Positions 34,351 to 45,270 of a DNA stretch of 64,000 nt are shown here, one piece after another (the first letter of the stretch is position 1; the number at the start of each line of letters is the position of its first letter). The DNA lies in assembly GCA_019022495.1 (NCBI GenBank), contig JAFEKR010000031.1:310001-374000 (forward strand), given 5' to 3'. The position numbers and the translations under genes were made by a program. The notes beneath the pieces were generated by a model that had not been told where the DNA came from, searched no databases, and saw nothing but the letters and a program-made list of their open reading frames with translations. Source of the DNA: Epichloe hybrida (taxonomy: Eukaryota; Ascomycota; Sordariomycetes; Hypocreales; Clavicipitaceae).

Positions 34351-37272
34351 TCAGCTCACTTGGCCGAGGTTCTTGGCTTGTACAACCAACAAATCAGCTC
34401 GTACACCACCAGCAACAAAGTGGCCTGCTAAGCTACCCAAACATGTGCGCAAGTCTTCTCTTGACCTGTATGCTAATTTGCCCTCATCTAGAGAAGCGCC
34501 CTCCCGCCGACCAATGACCACCAATTTGGGCTCAGCGCCAACTTCTGGAACATCAGACATCGTTTCTGACGTAGCATATTGCAAGAGCTCCTCGACACTT
34601 GAATAGCCAGTGGCAGTTTCGAATTTCACACGCGATGCCATGCTCTCCGATAGATGCGTAGAAGCGCTTTCGAACAAGTCATTTTTAGGAGTGGAAGAGG
34701 AAGTCTCAGTAGCAGATACTTGCGCCCGGAGGATAGTCGCGGTGGCCTTGGACTTTTCGCATAGCTGAAGAACCAAGCGTAGAGCCAGCCTATCGTCTTC
34801 ATCGCCAAAGTATACCAAAAAGATGTGATAGGGTTTGTTGGGCGATGGCGCATCAGGGACATCTTCCCTGAGAGTGCCGAAGGAGTATGTTCGCGTAAGC
34901 TGAACATGCTCATTGCTCTTGCCTTCCAAGGTGGGATCACTGCGGGAGAAGAAAACCGCCACATTATGATCAGTCGAGTCGAAAACAGATTTGACAAACG
35001 TGCCGTAGGAGGAACCAATCTTGTCGTCGACCGTGGCGGAGGACAGAATCTGGGCATCACCCATGGCGCCGGTTTCAGTCCAGGGAACGAGAACAAGATC
35101 AGACGACATTTTGGATGATTTCATAGCCAAAGCTTCGGCGAACCGTGTCTCGGGCATAATAGCAACCTCCCCAGATGTCGCAAGGTTGTGTAGCTGTCCG
35201 ACCGTTCGGAAGGTGTTGACAACCGGGTCACGACGGGTATAGTCATCAACTTGCGCGACAGTCATGACAGAAGAGTCGCGATCTGTGAGTTGCAACAACC
35301 GGATACCATGAGCCCATACTGCATTGTGCCGGGGCTGGCTGATGGCGGACGCGTTGGCATTCTCGCCAGATGCATCGTCTGTGTCTGCGGCTGCAGCAGA
35401 CTGTGATGAAGATGGATCGCCAAACATGGACAGCAGTTGAAGAAGAGATGACATGTTGTCAAGTCTGAGATAAACGAGTAGGCGGTTTACTCTTTCCAAG
35501 GCTTGAGGAGCTGGTTTCGGGTCGCAAGAGCTTGATGAAGGAGAAATCGGGGCTCCGGTTTCCCAGTCGATTTCTCCACGCCTCCACGCGGCAATTTTCT
35601 TTTGGTACCATGGTGGATACAGACCTGATACGATAGGCGTAGTTGCAAACGTCGTCAAAAGAGCCATGACGACGAAGATGGTGAAGGTTCTGGTGCTCAG
35701 AATCTTGGCTTGTAAACCTATGTTCTGCAGCAGGAGGTTAGTCTCCATGATTGCCGCCATTGAAAACATGCTTTCGAGCCGTGTCTTACCAAAACAATGA
35801 GCTCGACGAGGCCTTTGCAGCTCATGAGCACACCAATGGTGAGCGACTCTCGCCAAACTAACCCGCTGAATCGCGCAGCCAATGAGGCACCGAAAATCTT
35901 GGAGAAGAAGGCTGCAAAGGTGACAGCAAACACGTATCCCCAAGCAGTGCCAGTGTCGAGCAGTCCTATATTGGTTTTCAGGCCAGAGAGGGTGAAGTAC
36001 AGCGGCAGGAATAGTGCGCCGATCAAGTCTTCCAGTTTTTCTGTCACTTGAATGTTGAACCGGTCTTCACGGGGGACAATGAGACCGGCCATGAATGCAC
36101 CAAAAATGGGGTGAATTCCGATGATGCCAGTGAACAAGGACGCAGCGAGAGCGATGAGGAGGATGAATGAAATAATGCTCTGCGAAGGTCCATTTTCAAT
36201 GCTTGCAGTGCGACGCAATATCCAATACAAACCGGGTTTCACAGCAATCAGCAAGGCAATGATAAATCCGACAGAGGCAAGCAAGATCCAAAGCGCATTG
36301 AAGCCAGTGCCTGCATTGACAAGCGCGACGCAAAGAGCAAGTAGAATCCATCCTGGCTCCGAGTCAGCCTCCATTGCTGTTGTTACTAGCGACGACTGTC
36401 AAGCTGGGGAAACTCACCGACAACATCATTTGCAACACCAGCCGACAGAGTCACGACACCCACACCGGTATCAAGAAGCTTCAGTTCTGTCAAAATACGG
36501 CACAAAATCGGGAAAGCCTATGGATCGGTGATTGGTCAATGAGCAGAAGCTTTCTGGACCGCTAGCCGGGCCTGACTTACTGTGATGGCAAAAGCGATAC
36601 CAATGAAGAGCATGTAAATGCTGAAGTCTATGGGCTTCAACCCTTCCTCGTCGCGAAACGCATGGTAAACACCATAGGCCAAAGCACAGCCTACGCCAAA
36701 AGGAAGGGCCAATCCCGTAACAGCGACCGAAGTTGCAACGCGCCAGTTGCCGACCAAAAAGCGCACATCCGTCTCCAGACCGATGATGAACAGATACAAG
36801 ATCAAGCCGAGAATGGCGACGTTGTTCAGATTAGGAATCGAGGCATCGGGAAATATGGCGTCTTTGAAACCTGGAATTCGGCCCATGACCGAGGGACCGA
36901 GAATAATGCCGCCGATGACTTCTGAGATGACTCGAGGCTGGCGGATCATGGCCAGCGGCCAATGCAGAAGGTGACATACTATGATGATCAATCCAGTCTT
37001 TTTGGAGACGGACAGAAGGCTTCGTCAGATTCAAACGTGGATGATGATGTTTTCCATTGCAGACGCACTGGGGATTACGTCAGTACAGAGTATGTGCATA
37101 TTACCTGTATGATGAACAAAATGATGGGATTGTCAGGGTCGTATCTTGACGGGTTCAGGCCATCGACGATGCCACCCTGCCCCTGGGCGCGCAACGTCGA
37201 GGCAGGTGCGGCAGGTGCGGCCGATGACGCTGCGCTCGTGGCAGCTGAGACAATGGATGAGACGCTCGACAT
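34351..37272 (-). CDS. K+/H+ antiporter, Kha1-like (CPA2 family)
   Basis: Endomembrane cation/proton exchanger; yeast Kha1 acts in the Golgi in K+ and pH balance. Five exons: 37272-37105, 36997-36581, 36517-36418, 36352-35790, 35724-34351; 873 aa. I chose the ATG at 37272 ([10 protein letters not shown]); an in-frame ATG 13 codons upstream is possible. The signature opening [13 protein letters not shown] is split from the next helix by intron 1. Then [21 protein letters not shown], about eleven further hydrophobic helices including [19 protein letters not shown] with the paired Asp of the exchange site, [18 protein letters not shown] and [13 protein letters not shown]. The last 430 residues are hydrophilic, the regulatory C-terminus typical of the family. 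Each join keeps frame, and intron 3 has a GCTGAC branch point. Upstream lies a CCAACG hexanucleotide tract. Confidence 0.9.
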
Positions 37273-37430
37273 GATTGATGTTTTATCAATTGGTGGCCAC
37301 CTCACAAACATGGATGCAGATGGCGAAATGGATGAAGCTGACGGCGGCTCGAGGGGGTTTAACCTTTTTCTCAGAGGCGTCAATTGGCAAGCAATGGACA
37401 AGTACTTAAAGTGCCCATGACTCCATCGAC

Positions 37431-37472
37431 GCCAACAACGCCAACGCCAACGCCAACGCCGACGCCAACGCA
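37431..37472 (+). repeat. CCAACG hexanucleotide tract
   Basis: Imperfect tandem copies of CCAACG with CCGACG variants, upstream of the K+/H+ antiporter start on the opposite strand. Simple-sequence repeat, no further role evident. Confidence 0.6.
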
Positions 37473-38029
37473 GGCGCCAAGCCACGGGCCGCCAACACCT
37501 GTAAATTCAGCAAAGACCGCCTGAGGATTCAGTTATGGCACAGGAACGGAGGGGGGGCCGAGGGGGGCCTGGAACCCAGTAGAACAAGCCTCGCTGGGCC
37601 AGCGTTCCGGGCCAGCGTTCCGGGCCACGAGACGTCGCCAACATCGTCCCATGACGGTGCCACCACCGCAGGCCAAGACACATCACATCCCTACATGTAC
37701 TAGCTAGTACAGTGGTGTACATAGGCTATGCGCGGCTCCGCGTGTACAATGTTCAGCCGAGTGTTTGCTATTGTGTCACGGGTCTGCCGCTCCGCCGATC
37801 TCGTCTCCGTCTCGGCCCCAGGTGGCGTGTGTGTGTGCCCAATGAGAACCGCCGATGAGTTTAAGCTTAAGTCGACGCCAAGGACCCTTCTCTCAAGCAA
37901 GCAAGCTCAAGTCGCCATCAGTCAGCTCTCGTCATCATTAGAGCCGGAGGAATGGGCACCCGCTAGTCCGTACACCACGGTTCCAAACACTTTCACAACG
38001 ATTCAACCCATCATGTTCCGCGGCATGTA

Positions 38030-38245
38030 TCACGTATTTGCCCCTCTCGGCCTAATCCCCGCTATAGTATCATCAAACGTCCTGATGATTGGATCGTACA
38101 GAATCTTCGGATCCTGGGGAGTGCCAGTCAAGAGACCATCTTTATGCGGGAACAAGACGTATCTTATTGCCCTGCACAAAGGCTTGACACAATCCAAGAC
38201 TTCCGGGAATTCTCTCAGAATGACTTCTAGTCCATTTTTATCCAT
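38030..38245 (-). pseudogene. Unassigned minus-strand open frame, possible gene relic
   Basis: 71 codons from ATG to TGA. The composition looks like the end of a real protein: short amphipathic stretch GLEVILREFPEVLDCVKPL, then RYVLFPHKDGLL and a final DPIIRTFDDTIAGIRP. The open frame extends about 20 codons further upstream before a stop, and the other two frames upstream do not continue it through any obvious intron. The plus strand carries an overlapping 217-codon frame of poorer composition. I do not recognise a family. It may be the degraded 3' end of a gene, or chance. Confidence 0.2.
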
Positions 38246-39525
38246 ATCCCCACGCTTGCTTTGCGCAATGTCTTCGTGGCCTCCAGTATATCACCGCGAC
38301 AGCATGCATTTTTTCGGGCGCCGGCCTGACGCTCTTGACAATGCCCAGCTTCGACGAGCGCAGAGTCATATGAGAACGTAGAAGAATGCTTCGAGATCGT
38401 GGCGATACGTATGCCAAATTCCTAGAAGAAGTTCAATCGCCATGAATTCCATCGTGCCCGTCCGATGCCGGGCCCCGCTAGGACCTTTACCTTCTTCCTT
38501 CCCTAACTCAAGGTCAATGAGCATGCCCAAAATGCTGGTACTCAAAATCTAGTTTCTGTACGCGTTAGACGAACTGCCATGAGATCAGACCCGAGGGCAT
38601 CTCTTCCCGTTCTCGAAGCAAGTGTGAGCGAAACACCAGAGGCAGACAATATAGAGAGCAGTTTCCCTATGGCCTATGGCTGCCACAACAAACGTGGTCG
38701 TTCTGGCCCACCCGTGCTGTCGTCTGATTGAGAACCACCGCGGCAAGTGTTTTGTTCTGCCTCGCGAACACCGCTGAGCGAGTCGCCAAGTGGATTTTCG
38801 TCTATGCGAGGCGCTCTTTTCGAGTAAGGTGAGCCATTCTATAGGCAACTAGAAACGGCAGAATGTCATTAGTGGCATGTGAGATCAATACGACAATCAG
38901 AGAATGCTGTTTCGTCAGGAAGAAGAGATGTGAGAAGAGGTTGCTCCACCTGCACTGACCGCTAGCTTAAGCCGAACAGACGGGAAGTGAGGAGCCCGGG
39001 CTAAGCCATGGACACGTGGGTCGTGGGATAGCAGGAGATGTGGTTAATGACCAAGCGATAGATTATTCTGTGTGCGCGCGGTTGCAGGAAAGCTCAATCT
39101 TATTGATCAGGTTGTGGTCTTAAGGTGACCTTGACTTACTTCTTGTACATCACATCATACCTATCAGCAGCTTCCTCTAACGGAATCGGCCCCCTTTCGT
39201 GCAAATCCAGCACATAACAATTTGTTTTCATTAATTAAGCTATTTAGTAATTGACTATCACGTATATATGCATGCGCTAGCTCTTGAGTGGATCATCATA
39301 TATTAGTCTATTATTATATCGTTTACTTATGTCTATAATTTTATCAGGTCTAACGCGTACACGCCACGTAGGGGGGTCGAGATATTACTCTTTGGGGTTT
39401 GGCACAGAGTCGGCTTCCGCAACCCGCTTCTTCTGCCAAAAACTCGCTCTCCCGCGCGACTCTCCATATCCTGGATATCCTTCCACTTTCAACGTTGGCG
39501 ACTGACACGTCTCGCCCATACCATC

Positions 39526-41059
39526 ATGGTTGTCGACACCGCATACTATGACGCCCTGGGGGTGCAGCCCACCGCTACCGAGCTCGAGATAAAAAAGGCT
39601 TACCGCAAAATGGCCATCATCCACCATCCTGGTGAGCCCCCCTGCGCCTCATCAACGGCCCCTTCGTTCTTCTGTTGCATGAACCTCCTGTTGTTTTGCC
39701 ATCTCATCCCGCGCTAACATAGAAAATACCCGTTCCAGACAAGAATCCCAATGATCCTACGGCCCACGAAAAGTTTCAAGCCATCGGCGAGGCATACCAA
39801 GTCCTTTCCGATACCGACCTCCGCAAGGCATATGACAAATTTGGCAAGGACCACGCGAAGCCGCAAGAAGGCTTCGCCGACCCAGCCGAATTTTTCACGT
39901 CCATCTTTGGAGGCGAGGCATTCGCCGACTGGATCGGCGAGATCAGTCTGATGAAGGATCTAACTGCGACAATGGACATCACCATGGCCGAGCGTGAGGA
40001 GGAAGAGGCCGCGGCCGTGGCTGCAGAGGGAGACAACTCTGAAATCGCCGGCACCGCCGGCACCGCCGAAGCCAAGAAGCAGCGCCCACAAGAGCAATCG
40101 GAACCCCAGGCCGGTGCCTCGACTACTGTCCCTGGTACTGGTGACTCTGCCCACCAGCACGGAACACCGTCTGCCCCTCCGCCACCCCCGATCGTCGTTG
40201 TTGAACAAGACAAGACTGCAACATGTGCTCCCGCTCATGACTCTGCACCCCAAGCGACTGCACCAGCACCTCCTCCCCGATCAAATGCAACCTCGCCAGC
40301 CCCGTCATTCAGCTCCCGCAGCCGGACGCAAATCCCTCTACGACCAGCCCTCGCCGGCAAGGCCCATGACGATACCGTCCAGTCGGCGGCCGAAGAAGAA
40401 CTCCGCCAAAAGGAAAAGAAGAAGGGCGGCTTGAGCAAAGAGCAGCGCGAACAGCTCGCCGCGTACGAGGCCGAGCGGGCGCGCATCCGCAAAGAACGAG
40501 TCGACACCCTAGCGCAGAAGCTCCTCGACCGCGTGAGCGTCTGGGCCGAGACAGACAAGGGTCCCGACGTCACCAAGGCTTTCCAAGAAAAGATGCGCCT
40601 CGAAGTTGAAAACCTCAAAATGGAGTCGTTTGGACTCGACATCCTCCACGCCATCGGCCAGACGTACATCTCCAAAGCATCCGGGTTATTGCGAAGTCAA
40701 AAGTACCTCGGAATAGGCGGCTTCTTCAGCCGTCTCAAGGACAAGGGCACCCTCGTCAAAGACACCTGGAACACCATCAGCAGCGCCCTCGACGCGCAAC
40801 AAACCGTCGAGGACATGGCCAAGATGGAAGCCAAAGGCGGCGACGACTGGACCGAGGAGAAGCGCGTCGAGTACGAGCGTCGCGTCACGGGCAAGATCCT
40901 CACGGCCGCATGGCGCGGCAGCAAATTCGAGATCCAGAGCGTCTTGCGCGAAGTATGCGATTCCGTGCTCTACGACAAAAAGGTGCCTCTCCAGAAGAGG
41001 CTGGAGCGTGCGCAGGCGCTCGTCCTCATTGGTGATATTTTCCTCAAGGTATGTTTTAA

Positions 41060-41093
<34 letters not shown>

Positions 41094-41403
41094 CTCCCTT
41101 CCCTGCCTCCCTTTTTTTTTCTGGCCCTCTCATCCCACCCTTCTCCTTGGGAGTGTCCTCCCCATCCGTGTCTCTCTGCTGCCCCGAGAAAAAAAACACA
41201 GAATCTTTAACTGAACCCGAAAATAATAGGCCCAGAGATCCCCCGAGGAAGAAGGCGATTACCTCGTCTTCGAGCAGCTCGTCGCCGAAGCAGCCATCAA
41301 GAAGGACAAGGACGAAGACAAGAAGCGAAAAGATAAAAAAGACAAGCACCACCGTCATGCGGAAGAGGTGGTGGGCAATGTGCCTAATGTGCCCAAGACA
41401 TGA
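39526..41403 (+). CDS. CAJ1: DnaJ protein with X-domain, Caj1-like
   Basis: Type III Hsp40 co-chaperone that stimulates Hsp70 ATPase. Three exons: 39526-39631, 39739-41048, 41230-41403; 529 aa. J domain is residues 1-70: [20 protein letters not shown], then the HPD triad whose Asp codon is split by intron 1, then [25 protein letters not shown] Pro/Ala/Gln-rich linker (about 140-280) precedes a Lys/Glu-rich start of the DnaJ-X domain (about 290-490) with [17 protein letters not shown] and [19 protein letters not shown], matching Caj1/Djp1-type proteins, which in yeast act at the plasma membrane or in peroxisomal import. The tail is Lys/Asp/His-rich. There is no zinc finger or G/F region. Intron 2 (181 nt) contains a run of 32 T. 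Confidence 0.92.
41062..41093 (+). repeat. Poly-T run (32 nt) in intron of the DnaJ gene
   Basis: Uninterrupted T run right after the 5' splice site of intron 2. It makes that intron atypically long; length is probably variable and also prone to sequencing error. Confidence 0.8.
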
Positions 41404-42280
41404 GATTGACCGTGGACGAAGCAAAGTAAGGAATGGGAACCCGTATATATCGTGAATCGGCAAGATTTAACAGCACTGAAAGCAACAGAGTGGGAGAGGA
41501 TATGAACACGGCACGACATAGTGGTATACTGGAGAGTAGCAAGAATGCTGTTATAAACGTCTTGGAACATCGAGAGGGGGGGGGGTGGGGGGGGGTCAGC
41601 GTATAGATCTTCTTTGTTTTCGGCAATGACATGGTTGGGTGGTGGATGCAAGTAGTTCATTACATGTTTCCGGGCTTATAATGCAACTTGATGAGATATG
41701 CAGTCATGATATTCACATTCCAAGGACTCTTTTTTTTTTGTTGTCTGGGCAGTAGTTCATGACGGGGTTTAAAGTCTCGAATCAACAAGTGGTGGTTCAT
41801 GAATATGGCTTTACTAAAGCTGCATGTTGAGTTTGAATAGCAATTCTATTTCCTGTATATAAACCATCTTACACGAGCCTCTATGCCCCATTGTATATCG
41901 CGTGTCCCTTGCACGGACCGCAATGATTTTGAACAAAAACAAAGGAGAGAAACAGGCATGCAAATCATTCCGTGGTCGGTGTCATTTGTCCGCCCACTGA
42001 AATCCATCTGGGTATCTGGTAGAGTACATTGGAACTTGATAACAGAAAAGTAGAATAGTACAGGACGCAGCAGAAAGAACGACGACCTTTTGATAGTAAG
42101 AAAGTAGTCGAGGTCAGGTGGCGCGACGGAGTGCAAACTCGGGGTTTCGGAGCAGCAGTGTACGCAAGATGTCTTGTTCTGGAGGTGCTTGTAGTCAAAG
42201 ACAGTACAGAAGTGAGTGAGTGGTGATGGTTTGTGGGGGGTATTTTGGTTCCAGCATTGTGGTGCGACATGGACGGCGTG
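41404..42280. other. Intergenic, convergent 3' flanks
   Basis: Between the stops of the DnaJ gene (+) and the coiled-coil gene (-). Two adjacent G runs lie at about 41576-41596. No gene recognised. Confidence 0.4.
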
Positions 42281-44701
42281 TTAGCTTCCCTCAGACGGGA
42301 GCTCGATTCCACTGTCTCGATCCTGGCTACTTCTTGGCCAGGGCGGCTCCAGTCTGGGATCGTCGGTTCGTGTTGTTGTGTCTTCTTTGGTAAACGAAAC
42401 AGCATCTTCTTCGTCTTCATCCGGCGGAGCGAGGATGCGTCCGCCTAATTTGATATCCGAGACTCGTACGCGGTATTCGAGCGCCTTGTGACCCTCCTTG
42501 ATTAACGCTTCTGTAAAGTCGAGGCATCGCTTAAGACTCTGATTCATCTTTTGGCTGTCAATCAGCATTTCCTGGTGTTTGGTGAGATCCAACTGGAGCC
42601 GCTTTTCATCTTGCCTCCTCCGAGCCTCGATTTTCGCGCCCGGCAGCAAACCATCTTCCGTGCTCATGCTGTCAATGCTTGACAGATCTGACTCATACAG
42701 GGAGTCCACGTCTTCGTCCTCTCGCACATCCGTCTCCTCATCCGCCTCTTCAACATTAGACATGTCTGTGGGCGGCTCGGTGAGGGCCAGTGAAGTCACC
42801 CGGCTCGAGGCAGCGGACAGCGCCCCCGATCTCGACAGTCGGCGATATCGTCGAAGGTCAGCCGTTTGTTTCCGGAGCTGCCTCTCAAGAGTGCGGTTTA
42901 TGGCTTCAAGTGAGGCGTTTGTGATCTCCAAATCTTGGACCTTGCGCTCGCGACGCGCATTGGCAACCAGTTCGCTGACAGAATCACGCAGCTGTGTGCA
43001 TTTAGTCGGACTATGAGCCTCGGATTGCGTGTCTTTGTCTCTCCATTCGTCGTTGTCCCTTGGATCGTCTGCCGCTTGCATGATCGATGCCATGGTCATG
43101 ACAGGTTGTGAGAGCCCAGGGCTCAATGGGGGAGAATGCAGGGCCATCTCCGATGAGTTGGGTGACAAGGTGAATCGAGGGAGTGTTAAAGGCTCAATCG
43201 TAGCAGCGCTTCCAGTTCTCCCGTGACCACCCATCTCCCTTGGCGCTGCGTCGATGCTCACTTTTCGTTTGTTGGGAACATTGTATGATGATGAGGATTG
43301 CTGCTGTGATGTTGGAGGAGATGAAATCAAGCATGGTCGTTTTGGTGACGTGGGCGAGGCGGCATTGCTTCTGAGAGTCTGTGCCATTGGTGTCGGCGTT
43401 GTTTTGATTGGTGATGCCGGTCTCTGTAACGAAGCAGATGGCCCAAGGTTGGGGTTGCTCGTGATCGGCCGAGAAGAGGCCAGTCTGGAAGTTGATGATA
43501 AGACAGATGCGGAAGCGGATGCCACGAAGCTTGGTCTCGAGGACATTTCAGGGGCACCATTGGCGAAGAAGAATTTGGATGATACAGGATCCAAGTTTGG
43601 GTCCGCCGTGGTCATGGACGTAGAGTTGGAAGGCGGGCTGATGTTGCGCCCGCCGTCTATTGTAGTCCCGTTTGCATAGAAGAAGGTGTTTGACGCCTTT
43701 TGAGGTACGGATGCTGGCCGTGGCAACGGTGCAGGCTGGGCCGACTTGGCGTCGCTCGCATAAAAGAACTTGCTCGAATCATTGGAATCAGCAGTCAAGT
43801 CCGTTTGGGAAACTGTGTGTCTGGAAAGATCGCTGGCAAGCGGCGATGTGCCCAAGCCCGTGCGGTTGGTATTGGTGATGATGTTGTTGTTGTTGTTGTT
43901 GTTGTTGTTGTGGTTTTCCCACTGCTCACTTGTTTTCTCGAGGTTGGGGGTGCCGCTCGGGGTGGAAGTAGCACTATCGACGCGGATCTGGCGTGGACCA
44001 GAGCGAGGAGTGATGTTGGCCGGGAAAACGGTTCCAGGAGTAGAAGAGTCGTCTCGCGGGATGGCGGTGCTGGCGAGCACCGGCGTCGAAGAATGAGGTC
44101 GTCTGGTCAGAGGGGTCACAGGGGTTCCCTTGGCCGCGATCTTGGGAGTCAGAGGGGCTCGGTTGATGGATCTGGCCGCAGCAGCAGCAGCAGCAGCAGC
44201 AGCACTCAGCTGTGGCTGTCGTGGCCTGTCGCCGACTGGCATTTTCGAGACGCTCGCAGATAAGGGGCGCGTCTTGATTGCTACAGGAGTAACATGTTGT
44301 TTGTAGTGTTGAGAATGCATTGGCGTGCGGGAGGAGGCACTAGTGATGCCGGGTGTTGACACTGCACAGGTGGAGATGGTGCGGCTGTTGCGGCTCCTGC
44401 TACCGTTGCCGGCGGGGGGTGCAGCACTGATGTAGCGCGCCGGCAGAGGTTGCAGCGGGTGGTGCGGCGGGTGGTGCGGCGGGTGGTGCGGCGGCCTTGT
44501 CTGGCTGCCAACACCGCCACGAACAGGTGGTGCAGGCTGTGCAGGCCGTGCAGGCTGTGCAGGCGAGGGGGTCACCGACGCCGCCCGAGAGGACCTCGAG
44601 CTGATGTGCGAACGCGATGACACCGACGAGGATGCCGTCTCGGGGCTCGGACGGGTGGTCCTGGTGTTGTGCAAGCTGGGTGAAAGGTCGAAAGGTCGCA
44701 T
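42281..44701 (-). CDS. Low-complexity and coiled-coil protein with triple FFxA motif
   Basis: No named family recognised. Single exon, 806 aa from the ATG at 44701. The first 550 residues are Ser/Pro/Thr-rich and probably disordered, with a PHHP repeat coded by three 12-nt units (about 44457-44492), a poly-Ala run, a run of nine Asn (GTT/AAC repeat, 43883-43911), and many SP/TP sites that could be kinase targets. Three copies of a short motif stand out: SSKFFYASDA near residue 309, SNTFFYANGT near 337 and SSKFFFANGA near 384. A basic patch PNKRKVS could be a nuclear signal. Two coiled-coil segments follow, about 571-621 and 691-741, split by an acidic stretch (EEADEETDVREDEDVDS). Coiled-coil plus Ser/Pro-rich architecture suggests a cytoskeletal, polarity or cell-cycle scaffold; this is inference only. 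Confidence 0.75.
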   Translation of the reverse strand: MRPFDLSPSLHNTRTTRPSPETASSSVSSRSHISSRSSRAASVTPSPAQPARPAQPAPPVRGGVGSQTRPPHHPPHHPPHHPLQPLPARYISAAPPAGNGSRSRNSRTISTCAVSTPGITSASSRTPMHSQHYKQHVTPVAIKTRPLSASVSKMPVGDRPRQPQLSAAAAAAAAAARSINRAPLTPKIAAKGTPVTPLTRRPHSSTPVLASTAIPRDDSSTPGTVFPANITPRSGPRQIRVDSATSTPSGTPNLEKTSEQWENHNNNNNNNNNIITNTNRTGLGTSPLASDLSRHTVSQTDLTADSNDSSKFFYASDAKSAQPAPLPRPASVPQKASNTFFYANGTTIDGGRNISPPSNSTSMTTADPNLDPVSSKFFFANGAPEMSSRPSFVASASASVLSSTSRLASSRPITSNPNLGPSASLQRPASPIKTTPTPMAQTLRSNAASPTSPKRPCLISSPPTSQQQSSSSYNVPNKRKVSIDAAPREMGGHGRTGSAATIEPLTLPRFTLSPNSSEMALHSPPLSPGLSQPVMTMASIMQAADDPRDNDEWRDKDTQSEAHSPTKCTQLRDSVSELVANARRERKVQDLEITNASLEAINRTLERQLRKQTADLRRYRRLSRSGALSAASSRVTSLALTEPPTDMSNVEEADEETDVREDEDVDSLYESDLSSIDSMSTEDGLLPGAKIEARRRQDEKRLQLDLTKHQEMLIDSQKMNQSLKRCLDFTEALIKEGHKALEYRVRVSDIKLGGRILAPPDEDEEDAVSFTKEDTTTRTDDPRLEPPWPRSSQDRDSGIELPSEGS

Positions 44702-45270
44702 TGTCTCGACCTTTGTGACAAAGTATAGTGCAGGCGCACCTCGTATGCATCCCAGTTCAAAGGATGAAGTCAGTGATTCATGAATCACAACAAATCATCC
44801 ACGCATGACCCGAGGCCTCCTAGGGACGCTGCGGGACACGCTGTCAACATGCATGCACTGCGCAGCGTCAGAGTCAAAATCCAAGCCTTTTGAAATAAAA
44901 GAAAATAAGATATATATATAAAAACCCCCGTCGCGGTCGGTGGTTCGAGTGCACCAGATCAGACAAAGACGGCATCGTATGTAAGATTTCCTGTCGGTAG
45001 CCTTGTTGCATTGACAAGTTGTTGTCAGATGACATCGGCCCCCTGCTGTGTGGTGCTGTGTGGTGCTGTGTTGTGTTCGGTTCCGCCTTGTTTTGCTTTT
45101 TTGTTTACTTTCGCTTTCGCTTCCACGTCGCCACAAAACCCCACCACCTGACAGCACCTGCACGATGACGGGGGTGTCAGTCAGCATTTGCCATAAACTC
45201 TCCATGCCCGCGCGTGGCAAACCACCGCCTCTCCTCGCGAGCGCTTCCACGCGCTCACCCCATCGCGACC
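44702..45270. promoter_or_regulatory. Divergent promoter region, coiled-coil / cytochrome b5-like
   Basis: 569 bp between divergent starts. Contains an alternating TA stretch at 44912-44922 and GTGCTGTGTG-type short repeats near 45044-45070. No recognised factor site. Confidence 0.4.

Larger units (their letters stand above)
37273..39525. other. Intergenic, 2.25 kb
   Basis: Contains the CCAACG-type hexanucleotide tract at 37431-37472, two opposing open frames (37728-38381 plus; 38030-38245 minus), and an AT-rich patch at about 39215-39345 with TTAATTAA. Only the minus frame has somewhat protein-like composition; see its entry. Otherwise no gene recognised. Confidence 0.4.

Noticed and set aside
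37728..38381. 217-codon plus-strand open frame starting with ATG
   Set aside because: No recognisable content and it overlaps a better-looking minus frame; treated as chance.
44935..44965. GGTTCGAGT tRNA T-loop-like word
   Set aside because: The stem has a mismatch, and no D-arm, anticodon arm or acceptor stem can be built from the upstream sequence.
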